From Rhizomucor pusillus (taxonomy: Eukaryota > Mucoromycota > Mucoromycetes > Mucorales > Lichtheimiaceae): a stretch of 64,000 nucleotides of DNA. The notes under the pieces were generated by a model that saw only the letters and a list, made by a program, of their open reading frames with translations, did not search any database and was not told where the DNA came from. A program made the position numbers and the translations under genes. This document shows, piece by piece, positions 21,993 through 32,353 of the stretch; the stretch's first letter is position 1, and every line of letters starts with the position of its first letter. The DNA lies in NCBI GenBank assembly GCA_900175165.2, contig FWWN02000604.1, positions 1 to 64,000 on the forward strand. Direction: 5' to 3'.

Positions 21993-24830
21993 CTAAACCC
22001 ATCCGGGTCCGGCATTCGTAGCCGTGATCTGTTGCTTAAGCCGGACAAACGGGCCAGGGCGACCATTGCCCGACCAGATAGATGTAGCGATGTGGAACAT
22101 ATTTTTGCAGGCGTTCGTGTCTCTATTCCATAATATGCCACAGTTCTTGCATACTTGCAAACTATGGTGACGCACGCCGTCTGCAGTACTGACATTTTTC
22201 AAGCTCCTCCCTTGGCAATTATGGCAAATCTGATGTATTAACATGGCNTTAGAAGATGTTTGAGAGGGATTTTGCAGTTGCCAGTTACCTGCGACGTTAA
22301 GTATTCATCAATAATTACGACCACCAGTTCTTCGCGAGCTTCTCGTCGCTTCAACATGCGGTAAATCACACCAACGAGACCAGACCAATGTCCCTTCATT
22401 GAGACATTATCTTTGCCGAACATTCCATTGCCAAATACCACCAACGGCAACTTCCCTTCAGAGTTTGGAGTGAACTTCGCTTTTGCCCATTTCTTCTGTT
22501 TCATATCCGGCTTATTCTTGTCTTCTTGTAAAGTCGATCTCACTGCAGATTCATTTTGGATGGGCAATCTGGAAGTCCGCGCTGGAAACTTAGCCATTTG
22601 TTCTGAGATATTGGTACGTCTTATTACCTTATTCCTGCAAGATTCTCCGTTTTCGTTTAAATAGCTTTCTCCTTCGTCTTTGCTTTTTCCGTTCTCGACA
22701 GTTTCTCCTCCTGTGTTTTCTCTTCGCAGAGTTGTATTTCTTTCCTCCATTAACGATGACATTCACTANTTCTTNTTGTNCCCTTTNTTTGCNTTGATAT
22801 GCNCTGAATCTTNTCTCTGCGTCATTGTNGAAGCAATAGAATGTGAATAGCGTTTCCAAGTGTAAGAAAAGATACCGCACGTATTCACTGTATCGTGTAA
22901 TGTCCGCAGTCTTTGCACTCGGAAAATTGGATTCTATCTCTTCAATGCCATTTCGCTTTCTGGCCTTCTTGAGGGTTTCGTTCCTTTTCGGTGATCCTGT
23001 CCATTGGTAATACTCCCTCGTAGACGAACGTCAAATTTCATGCTCTGTGTTTTGAGCATCATATGCAGCTTGGAAAATATCCCGTCTCCCGGGATCCAGA
23101 GCGCAGGGCATGAAATAGTTTTCGATTTCTTCTTCTTTGAAATCTGAAAGTCCTAATTCCATCCTGGGACTTTTTGCAGGTCTTGCGAAGTGTAATGACA
23201 ACTGGAAGCCATTGGTTGTGACCATGTTGGTAAACATGCATTCTTCGCTGCTAAACAACGCATAAGAAATTATAAATCACTATTANNNNNNNNNNNNNNN
23301 NNNNNNNNNNNNNNNNNNNNNNNNNNNNNNNNNNNNNNNNNNNNNNNNNNNNNNNNNNNNNNNNNNNNNNNNNNNNNNNNNNNNNNNNNNNNNNNNNNNN
23401 NNNNNNNNNNNNNNNNNNNNNNNNNNNNNNNNNNNNNNNNNNNNNNNNNNNNNNNNNNNNNNNNNNNNNNNNNNNNNNNNNNNNNNNNNNNNNNNNNNNN
23501 NNNNNNNNNNNNNNNNNNNNNNNNNNNNNNNNNNNNNNNNNNNNNNNNNNNNNNNNNNNNNNNNNNNNNNNNNNNNNNNNNNNNNNNNNNNNNNNNNNNN
23601 NNNNNNNNNNNNNNNNNNNNNNNNNNNNNNNNNNNNNNNNNNNNNNNNNNNNNNNNNNNNNNNNNNNNNNNNNNNNNNNNNNNNNNNNNNNNNNNNNNNN
23701 NNNNNNNNNNNNNNNNNNNNNNNNNNNNNNNNNNNNNNNNNNNNNNNNNNNNNNNNNNNNNNNNNNNNNNNNNNNNNNNNNNNNNNNNNNNNNNNNNNNN
23801 NNNNNNNNNNNNNNNNNNNNNTTACTGGTATAAGTCTTTGGAGCTTGAATATGACGAATTTTTCCACTCTGTCCTGGAAGTGTTCGACCATCATATTGCT
23901 ATACGTAGTTTGGAGCGTTTGGCAAGCCCGAGCAAGCGGATTCGCGTATCTTCGAATGCTTGCTTGCGTAAAGATTGCCGAAGGATATTGTGTTTTGAAG
24001 CGATCCCAACAGTCGCGGATGTCATTAGGCATCTTGTCATTGGTGTTTGTTATTTCCATATCCATTACGAACTGCGATACGGAATAAAAAAATGTCTGTG
24101 AAAAAAACATAGGCCGGAATCGCATTGTGCGCGTGCTCCACAATGTAAAAATTAACAAAGGCCATCACTCGAACAATGACGTTCCGTATGAAAGATGACA
24201 GTTGCTGGGTTCTCTGCTGTAGCTGTTCTTGATAATCTTCTTTAACAATTCCTGACAGGGATACGGTGCGAGCATAACGCTCGAAATTCCTCACAAATCG
24301 TGATACGAGGATCTCCTCCAAAGTTTGGACATGGTAAGGACAATCCTTCGATGTAGATCTTGAATGACTAGTGGAACCGCATCTGGGACAGGGTTTTGTA
24401 TTTTCATTTGCATTGGTCCTTCCCTTCTGTATCCTGCACTTTTTCCTTTGTTTTTCTTCTTCATTTTCTGTATCTGTTTGTTTCCTTTTCTTGCCAACTA
24501 GCACACCGTTAATTCGAGGTATGAATGATCGTGCTGTAAACGTGCTCACCTTTGCCACTTTCGGTATAAAGCTTGCACTTTCTATTGGTCTTCATCTTGT
24601 GGGCCAAGTGCTTGAAAATAACTGTGGGTGACATATCAGTAAAAGTTTGCCTTGTGCCCCTTTGGACTCTGCTCACACCTACCTTCTGCAGCTTCTTTCA
24701 ATTCCTTCTTTCTTGCCTTTTTGAAAGCTAAGGGCAGTAATGGAGGATAGATAGATATGCTTAACGAGACTAGAAGAGCAGAAAACAGTTCAATGAAAGA
24801 ATAAAACGTAGTATTTTGCAGTTCTTCCAT
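21993..24830 (-). pseudogene. Fanzor (eukaryotic TnpB-like RNA-guided nuclease) gene, interrupted copy
   Basis: Fanzors are eukaryotic relatives of TnpB that cut DNA guided by an omega RNA. Exons 24683-24830, 24550-24621 and 24497 onward splice in phase and carry a Lys-rich stretch and the Zn-knuckle-like 'CPRCGSTSHSRSTSKDCPYH'. After the N gap the RuvC core appears: 'ALDPGRRDIF' (first Asp), 'LPLVVFGNGMFGKDNV', 'VVVIIDEYLTSQ' (Glu), then a 59-nt intron (22230-22288), zinc-ribbon Cys pairs 'CHNC' and 'CKNC', and 'WNRDTNACKNM' (last Asp). The copy is broken: one extra base in an A7 run at 24101-24107, an in-frame TGA at 23031-23033, a 536-bp gap, and a poor-quality, frame-shifted Lys/Arg region at about 22630-22830. 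Some of these could be assembly errors. Confidence 0.85.
23286..23821. other. Assembly gap (536 N)
   Basis: This is an unbroken run of N inside the Fanzor gene. Flanking exons are in the same orientation, so the gap probably holds the middle of the protein between 'LQRLIPV' and 'SEECMFTNM'. A separate cluster of single N bases lies at 22770-22829, and one N is at 22248. Confidence 0.99.
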
Positions 24831-26323
24831 CTTGCGTAAAGCAAAACAGAAAACAGGAAAGAAGAGGAAAGAAGAGGAAAACGAGTCATAGATGACACGG
24901 GCCCGTAACTGACAATTCCCTTTGTTTTATGGTTTCAGTTCCTTGCGGGGCCCAAGACAGCATTAAACGAGTATAATGGTATTAATGCGCTTTAGGGATT
25001 TGTAAAGGATTGACATGAGTACGCCTACACACCTTTCCATGTTCCAATTCAAGGGTCTTCAGATCCAGGTTTGCAGCCAAGAAGGTTTACATTGCGACAC
25101 ATAACTTCAAAATAGTCTGTATAATGGGACTCACACTTTGCGCTCTCTCTGAGTTCCGTTGTTTACGCTTGATGCCTTTAAGTTACGATCAGAACTCAGG
25201 ATCGAAAGTCGTTCTACTAGAGTACTATGTAGAGTTTGCTGTTGATTAGCTAGGAGTAAAGACATCAAAATGAGCAGTATATTGATGTACCGAGTTTCAA
25301 TCCTCTTAAGTTACCCCCTTGTTTTGACAGGTGGTGTCTTATTTGTCGTGTACGGAATTATTTATTCTGTCAGATATACGGAAGACAGTGAGTGATATAT
25401 ATGCGGGTACGTTTGAGGAAGGAACGGATAAAAGGCATACTAATATACAGCAACCGCTTTCGGATGCTTATCTGCGGACTGGTCGATCTCGATTCGGCAG
25501 CACCTTTTTGGGATAATCTTTCAAGTTGCACACGTCTGTACTTGTTAATGCTATAGTTGTAGTTTACAACAGAAATCTGAATTGATGAGCAAGATAGCTT
25601 AGAGGCGAATTGATATCGAGATAGCATGACAAAGGATCGAAACAAGGCTTGATGAGTCACTAGCCAGCACGGTTGGAAAGCAAACAACTTGTGGGACGAT
25701 TGTTATGATTCTTTTTCCTTGTTCGTTCTAGAGCATATTCAAAGTGTGTTTGGTTGCTGACCAGAAAATAAACGATTATCAAAGGCAGAACAACAAAAAA
25801 CTCACTCAGAGTTAAGCGAATAAATGTGGAATGTTGCTACGGTTACGACTTACCATTAGTTCAGCAGGTTTTCGAAAAAGTAGATTGCTATCTTTTCGCG
25901 CTTGCCAAACAGCTAAGATAATGCAAAATCCAAGATGTGTCTCTGGTCGAATTATCTAAATATCCTGCCAAGGGATCATTAGAGGATGGTTCATATCATC
26001 GGCAGCACGAACGCCTTAATAGATGGTACGTATTCGGCAAGGAAGGATGGATCTCGTGATCATAATCTCAAATTGGTTTTTCTTGGGGCAAAAGGCTGTT
26101 TTCCATAACTATTTATGCAGTTAGCGAGATATCTCGGTTTCCATTTTGCTGTCTTATACATTGTAAGGCAGAGGAATGGAGCGATTGTAAAAAGAGCGGC
26201 CCTCGTCCTATCGTTCATTTCGATGACATTGTCTGTCCAAAATACAACGGAGTAATATCCTCTGACTTTCAGGCGAATTTGAATTCAAAAACCTGTAGCT
26301 GACCTTGTGCATTACTAGACGGC
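24831..26323. other. Intergenic upstream of the Fanzor and TAF13
   Basis: It holds the presumed divergent promoters of the Fanzor (-) and TAF13 (+). A 41-codon open frame with a membrane segment is listed separately at 25270. Otherwise I see AT-rich non-coding sequence. Confidence 0.45.
25270..25395 (+). CDS. Possible 41-residue membrane micropeptide
   Basis: ATG at 25270 has an A-rich context (CAAAATGAGC). The frame encodes 41 residues, mostly two hydrophobic stretches ('VSILLSYPLVLTGGVLFVV' region) with a short polar tail ending EDSE. A GTGAGT donor overlaps the end of the frame at 25388, and a TACTAAT-like branch plus CAG lie at about 25438-25451. A spliced product with a basic C-terminus is therefore also possible, but its phase is unresolved. 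No family is recognised. Confidence 0.25.
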   Translation: MSSILMYRVSILLSYPLVLTGGVLFVVYGIIYSVRYTEDSE

Positions 26324-26845
26324 ATGAATGAACAACAGAGTAATCAGGCAGCGACCTACAAGGAACCGCAGCGTGAACCCGGGACGGGTCCTGGACCTGG
26401 AAGAAGAAAAACCGTTCGCAAGGGAATGTTCGCCAAAGATCGTATGTTCTTCAGAGTCACGAACCGATCATTTGCGCATTGTACTGATTGCATATATACA
26501 GTAAAGTTATTAATGTACGGTTTCGGCGATGTCCCCAACCCGGCTGCAGACTCTATTTCCGTCATGGATGATTTGGTTATTACATATATATCTGAAATGG
26601 TAATGATATTGCTATGCTTTGCAGGAGCACCAGTTTACCGAAACGAACTCGTGTAGTGTCAGGAAGCCGCCAAAGTTGCCGAGAGCCGCGGCAAAGTACG
26701 CGTTGAGGATTTCAAGTATATCCTAAGGAAAGATAAGAAGAAGAGCGGACGTGTAGAAGAATTGTTATACATGAGCGAAGATATTCGTCGCGCCAAGCAA
26801 CTGTTTGACGAAAAAGAGATGGATCCAAACGACGAGATTGCATAG
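26324..26845 (+). CDS. TAF13: TFIID subunit TAF13
   Basis: TAF13 is a histone-fold subunit that pairs with TAF11 in TFIID. Three exons (26324-26441, 26502-26599, 26657-26845; GT-AG introns of 60 and 57 nt) give 134 residues. The first 35 residues are a Pro/Gly/Gln-rich head. The histone fold starts 'KLLMYGFGDVPNP', continues 'SVMDDLVITYISEM' and 'GKVRVEDFKYILRKDKKK', and ends with the conserved helix 'RVEELLYMSEDIRRAKQLFD'. Length and motif order fit fungal and animal TAF13. It converges with PEX2, 128 bp between stops. Confidence 0.95.
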
Positions 26846-26973
26846 ATTGTCTCCTCACTCTTTCGAACCGCTTCCTATTCAGCACCTTCCATCACTCGAT
26901 CACCCATTATCTACCTGCCACTCAATTCATTGTTGGAGCTGCTCACTGAGCATTTTCAAGACGGGTTTCACTT

Positions 26974-28372
26974 TTATTTCTCTGTATCATTTCGTTCATC
27001 TTTTACTTTTTCAACGACCTTGGTTATCGATTCCACCCTCTCTCCACATCGTAAACATGGCCATTCATCTCCAAAAATCGACAGTTTGCTTTGTATACAA
27101 TAATAGCAGTAAATATGTCCGCAGTTCGTCCTGTAAGGATTGTGAACCGCGTAATCTGGGATCTGGCCGACTGGAGCAGCATCGGATGAAGCAATGTCGT
27201 GGCACACAGCACATTGGTTAGCAGGCAGTTGATCGTAGCCTTTAGAGGAAACGAGGTACGATTTAGGCAACAACATGCGAGTGAGCTTCAACTTGAGCTT
27301 TTCTACATTGATCAACGGCACAAGGAATAGGAGGAATTCCTACAATATACATTAGATACACGCGGCTACAATGTATGTCTTTTTCAGTCACTTACAGTAA
27401 ATGCGTGCCACACCATTTGTCTGTTAAGGAATTCAAAGCTGACTTGTCGGTTGAGCGACTTTTGTGCATACACCAGTCGCATTCCCAGAATGCGTTCTAT
27501 TAGTGTTCTAAACCTTTAACAAGCCGAAGAATCAATATAACTTCCTTATTCTGTACTGCAAAGCTTTAGCGTGGCCACTCACTTGCCGGTTCGTAGAAAG
27601 ACCAAGAAATTCACGAGAGAAAATATCTTCCAATACTTCTCGCCAGCTTGCAGTATTCGGTACACCCGATTCCGTATGTCTGACTGGTGCGATATTTACA
27701 TCAACCCTCTCTGTTCGATACTTGATCTCCACCTCTTCATATCGTTACCTCGTCCAATTCACCCCAGCCTCTTGATGTTATATAGCGGTTTGCTCTAGAC
27801 CAGGCATACTGTCCACCAACCGTAAATATGCCATAGAGAATCTTTTGTGTTTGTGTTAACGGAGCATCTCGAGCAATCGATTCCACTAGGTAACAAAGAA
27901 TGAGCATAAAGTCGTGTCCCCTTGCGTTTTTGAATCGTCATCTTACGAGATCCTTTATGCATCCATTCGTTGCGGAACTTTAGGTTCTGGAGCTGCGAAC
28001 CGTACGAGGCCCCGGAGTCAAAGACAGAGAGCTTGAACAGGACGAGGTTAAGGAGCGCCGTGAGTTCTGGTTCGAATCTTTCTTTGTACGTTGGCTGTAT
28101 AAAAGACATCAGCGACGTTGCTTTCCCACACTGATACCGAAATAATAGATATTCACTTTAAATAACGAGAGAGCATCCCACAGCTGGTCCTTGAGGATCT
28201 GAAAGAGTTCGCCGTCCAGGATTTCGGAATCAAGCTGACTAACACGCATCACTTTCATTGGGAGCGCTCGAACACTCGCCAGCGAACGTCGAGCTTTTTT
28301 GAGAGCAGGTTGTATATCTTTCCAGTTTGCAGTCCATTCGGGTACCGGCGGTTCTGACGGTGGCCGTGCCAT
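26974..28372 (-). CDS. PEX2: Peroxin-2 (peroxisomal RING E3 ligase)
   Basis: PEX2 forms a membrane ubiquitin ligase with PEX10 and PEX12 that recycles the PEX5 import receptor. Six exons (28157-28372, 27947-28094, 27749-27885, 27583-27683, 27396-27513, 26974-27339; GT-AG introns of 56-69 nt) give 361 residues. The membrane domain has 'YKERFEPELTALLNLVLFKL', 'KYWKIFSLVNFLVFLRTGKF' and 'RTLIERILGMRLVYAQ'. The C3HC4 RING starts at about residue 283: 'CAVC', 'NCGHIYCYYC', 'CLRC'. The HIYCYYC spacing favours PEX2 over PEX10 or PEX12. All exon phases agree. Confidence 0.93.
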
Positions 28373-29005
28373 TATGTAAATAACAAGAATTACTGAAAGA
28401 AAGGAAAAATTCACATGATTTGAAATGCGGGATGAGTTCCCCTCCGCATCAGCAACCACGTTGCACAATGCTGGAAGCAATGTTTACTAAGTTTACTGAC
28501 TTTTGTGGTCGCCTCGCCTCCTCTTCTTTTGAGCACGTCGTGGATAGGGCTTCAATAATTATTCTAGTTCACGCAGATGTCAATGCATATCAAAGAAATG
28601 TCTTTAATAATGAAATCCAAGCATAATAATCTATCATAATCAGTGCTTTAATGAGCTTGAATAAAAAGAAAAATGTAGTTATGGCGATGCAGTAATAAAA
28701 TTAGAGGTCGACCCTTCCGATACCTTGAGAGCAATAATGAAAGCAAATAAATAGGGAAAAAGAAAAAGAGAACGATATTAAGAGCATTATGACTTAGGCG
28801 GGCGGCTTGAGATATATACAATGATTCTTCTTGTATTAGTAGTAATAGCCGATGGTGTGTATAATAGGTCGTGAATGTATGTTAGATTCTTGGTTGCAGT
28901 AAACTTGGATTATTTGCTGTTGGAATGTAGTTATTGGAATGGTCGATGCAAGTTTAGATAGGTGTCTGTTGGAGATGTTGAGAGACAGGGTATTGTAAGT
29001 GAATT
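28373..29005. other. Intergenic upstream of PEX2
   Basis: It holds the PEX2 promoter and the 3' flank of the HMG-box gene. AT-rich sequence with AATAAA-like motifs lies at about 28650-28760. I see no gene. Confidence 0.5.
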
Positions 29006-29837
29006 TTAGGTTTCCTCGAATTGCGAACTTGTATTCAAGGTAAGTAGCTGAGGGTTGATGTAGAGGGGTGTCGCAGGATGATTAGGGGCGTAGCCGGCAG
29101 AGGAATAAATACGTTCATGCAGCCAAGTAAGCATTGTATTGTCGTACACAGCGCACTGAGATGAAAAGTCGAGTAGATCGTGGAACGTTTCTTGATACAC
29201 TTGATTTCCTGTCGCGATGTCCTCTTCCTTTACGACCACGGACTGCTCGTCCGTAAGCGGCATCTCGGGTATATTGGGCGATGGTATCGAATAGCAGCTG
29301 GAAAGCTCTGAAGGACTGTCTACCGAGCATTCCAACAATGTTGGGGTTGTCTGCTGTGTCGCCATGCCATTGCTTGGTGACAAAGACGGCGCAGAGGTCT
29401 TGTACGACTTTGGATTTTCGTACAGCATCTCCATAATACGGTTGTTTTCTTCCTTGCGCGATGTAAACTTGCTTTGAGTCTTGCGAGAGTACTTGCGTCT
29501 CTTGCGATTTGTATCTTTCTTCGTTGGGCAATATTTATAGTCCGGATACCTGTTGTAAAAAATCACTTTGTTAGCCACAAATGTGTCAATAATGCCAGAC
29601 TTGACGTCTAACATACATTCTTGTATGTTCGATCTTTGCCAGCCTTGCTCGCTCACGGTACTGTTCCTTTTCCTGCTCGGGCAGCTCCTTCCACCATTTT
29701 GCAAGGATCTTTGAGATATCGCGATGATTCGCGCCCGGGCACATTGCAGTAATTTCGCCTTGTTTCTCGAGTCGGAACACCAAGAAGCAGTTCACAGGGC
29801 GAGGAACCTTTGTCTTTTCAGCTGTAGAGGCAGCCAT
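29006..29837 (-). CDS. HMG-box transcription factor (MATA_HMG type)
   Basis: Two exons (29617-29837, 29006-29549; 67-nt GT-AG intron, phase 2) give 254 residues. The HMG box is close to the N-terminus: 'KVPRPVNCFLVFRLEKQ', 'HRDISKILAKWWKELP', 'EKEQYRERARLAKIEHTRM', then 'YPDYKYCPTKK'. This R-P-x-N-x-F and YPDYKY pattern is the MATA_HMG subtype found in fungal mating-type and Ste11/Rop-like regulators. The rest is Ser/Thr/Pro-rich and acidic, likely an activation region. The flanking genes are not those usually next to the Mucorales sex locus (triose-phosphate transporter, RNA helicase), so I do not call it sexM or sexP. Start 29837 is preferred; 29939 is an in-frame alternative. Confidence 0.88.
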
Positions 29838-31541
29838 CGTTTCGTTTTGGTCGAATATCGCTGGAATGAAGGAAAGGGCAGCAGAGCGGTTCTCAATTGC
29901 GTATTTATTTATTTTCCGGAAAAGCACGGTCTCTGTCACTACGGCTTGTGTGAAATAAGTTTTGCAGCAGGTGGTGATAGGCCGACGAATGAAAACTTCC
30001 CATTTTGAGCAGAGGATGCGTAAGTGCTACGAACCAGGGGGAAATTCCAACCATATGGAAGATGTTGTTGTACCGGACTTTTACCAAATTCGGACCACTG
30101 GCTCTGCAATCATTATTCAAGTGTTGGATAATCATTCCCATATACAACGAGCGTTTGTTACATCCACCTAGTGCTATACAAAAGTGAATATTGTTATCGT
30201 TGACCTATCTGCCTAAAATACCCAGTATCTACACGGACCAAAGGGGTTTAATCTGTTCGCTTACGCCAGAAGTGACCGCCAACCTTCTCCTTGGACTAGT
30301 TGTCTGATTTTCTCGATTAAGTGATAAAGCCCCCATTGGTCTAGCTGGTTCCGGGGTTGCGTAGTGAACACGGCCGATCCCAATCCTGAACTTAGAGATC
30401 GATATACTCATTGTTTGCTTCTCCATTTTAGGGGTTACAGCCTTGACCATGCACTGCGTCTTCTAGCTGCAATAGTTTATTTGAAGATTTCAGGAATCTC
30501 ACAGACCTTTCTGTTGCCAAGTGACATAAGCGATGAGTTGGGTTCACAACAGAGCAGGTGGATTGAAAAGGAAGGATCAGAAGAATTCACTGGTTACTGC
30601 AACATACAGTGCTTTCGTTCGCTCGCTTTACAGTGTACATAGTGTTGTCCTGTCACTTTGCGCGCTCGATTGAATCGATCCGCCTTATCAGTGACAAGCA
30701 CCAGATTGCCAGATCCCGAAAATAATCTTCATTGTTCGCGTACGATGCTAAACTTAGCCTGCGACCTACCCCATAGAACTTCTTGTTCGTTATACTTGCA
30801 GCAGGATCCAAGGAGTTATCAATTTGCCATGCCAATGCAGTGATCACAGACTGAAGAAGCCCGGTCTTTGTCCATATACGGCATAGCTTTGCCTTCTTTT
30901 TCCAGTAAAAATGTGACCTTGCATACTCGAACAGACTAGGATCCAGCCAACATTAATTCATATGGAAGCTCGTGCAGCCTCATGAGGTTTTTACCTAAAA
31001 TGCAATCATTATCTCCATATCTGAGAACTTTTTAGGCTTGTCACATTTGCATGGCATCCAGTTGGAAACTTCTTCCTTGACAATTGATTATGACGTTCCT
31101 ATTATAAGATTTGCATCATTCACAAATAGAAGCAAAAGCTGTAAAGCTATTAATTAAAGATACAATGAAGCTAATTCTGTCAGTTAAAATGAAGGACGTC
31201 CTGTTTTCAGAGATTCTAGCCAGGAAACTCAAAAATAGAAAGATAACTTTGAATGTGCAGTAGCACAATCTGTAAGTCGCAGCCCCTTTGTTTGATATTA
31301 ACGCGGCCATATTGCACATCTATGTAAACTCTGGTATCTAATACGCACATTGACAATAGGAGATCTAGCGGTGCCGTATCCATCAGGAGTGCCGGAAGCT
31401 TGACCGCAATGTGATCAATGCGCTTGTTTGCAACCGTAGATAATACAGAATGTTTTTATCTAAAGTCGAATGTACAAATGACTCTTTTGGGGGTAATGGT
31501 TTTTTTGTTTTCCGTATATGATATCGAGAGTGCTGGGTATC
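29838..31541. other. Intergenic, 1.7 kb
   Basis: It carries the HMG-gene promoter and, at the right, the PEN-2 3' flank. Short open frames at 30229-30450 (-), 30364-30642 (+) and 30653-30847 (-) have no motif. Plus-strand fragments near 30655-30845 read as coding-like but are broken by stops. No gene is supported. Confidence 0.4.
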
Positions 31542-31892
31542 TTAAATGCCTTTGGGTATAACGACGGTGATTTTATCTGCTGCTGCTCCCCAATCCACGC
31601 GTTTGTTGACAAATACTGCATACCATACAGTAAGCACAACAAACCAGGCGATGCAGCAACCTAGCGACAGGTAAACATCTATCATAAACAATTAGTTGGG
31701 TAAAGTGCCGATTGACGGTTCCTGCTGCTTACATTTCTTCAGAGCAGGAGGGGATGTTGGTTTTCGACATGTGCGGTACAAATACAGAAAATTGACTAGC
31801 CACAGGAACGGCAGAAATGCAAACCCACCGTAGAAAAGCCGCTTGCTGATGACTACGATTTCTTCCTGACTCAGTTTCTCGAGCTTGGGCAT
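31542..31892 (-). CDS. PSENEN: Gamma-secretase subunit PEN-2
   Basis: PEN-2 is the small membrane subunit that activates presenilin in gamma-secretase. Two exons (31733-31892, 31542-31678; 54-nt GT-AG intron, phase 1) give 98 residues, against 101 in human. The diagnostic 'YGGFAFLPFLWLVNFLYLYR' lies at about residues 21-40. The second hydrophobic segment 'AWFVVLTVWYAVFV' leads to a conserved C-terminal tail with 'DWGAAADKITVVIPKG', matching the D-x-x-(S/I)-x-x-x-P pattern that PEN-2 needs. Presenilin, nicastrin and APH-1 are not in this window. The gene is divergent from DNA-PKcs with 461 bp between start codons. Confidence 0.92.
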
Positions 31893-32353
31893 GCGTCGTC
31901 GTGGATGAGGTTTGCAGGAAGAGCGGAGTCCTGCCTTTGGACGAACGGCGTCAAGCGCTACTGTGTAGAATCATGCATTTGTGGCTCCGTTGGTCGTCTT
32001 GAAGACCGTAGCAGTTTGGATAGTCCCTCCTTTCCGTGGAAGAATTTAAAGTCTGATATATAAGATCACTCAAAATCAATTTGCGAGAGAAGATTGGTAT
32101 TATGTCTATATAACTCTGCATTGAAAGCACAACAAATGTTCTTTACATAGAAAAGGTCTAGAATAAAGTTTCGTCGATGTAGCTGAAAGGCAAGATTATG
32201 AGAGTATCACGTTTGCATTGACATAAACTTCTTTTTAAATATCATGCATATCCAATGCATTCGTACTTAAACGTGAAATAGCGGAAGGTGACACACAGAA
32301 GTGCATTTACATGCAAGGCTGGCTGCTGATTTTCTTTCTTTGTCTCAGACGCG
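31893..32353. promoter_or_regulatory. Divergent promoter region PEN-2 / DNA-PKcs
   Basis: This 461-bp spacer lies between two start codons in opposite directions, so both promoters must lie in it or in the flanking genes. I see AT-rich sequence but no motif I can name with confidence. Confidence 0.45.

Noticed and set aside
29006..29837. Mating-type gene sexM or sexP
   Set aside because: The HMG box is MATA-type, but the flanking genes are PEX2 and PEN-2, not the usual sex-locus neighbours.
30229..30847. Three short open frames between the HMG gene and PEN-2
   Set aside because: They overlap on both strands, carry no motif and are broken by stops in the frames that look most coding.
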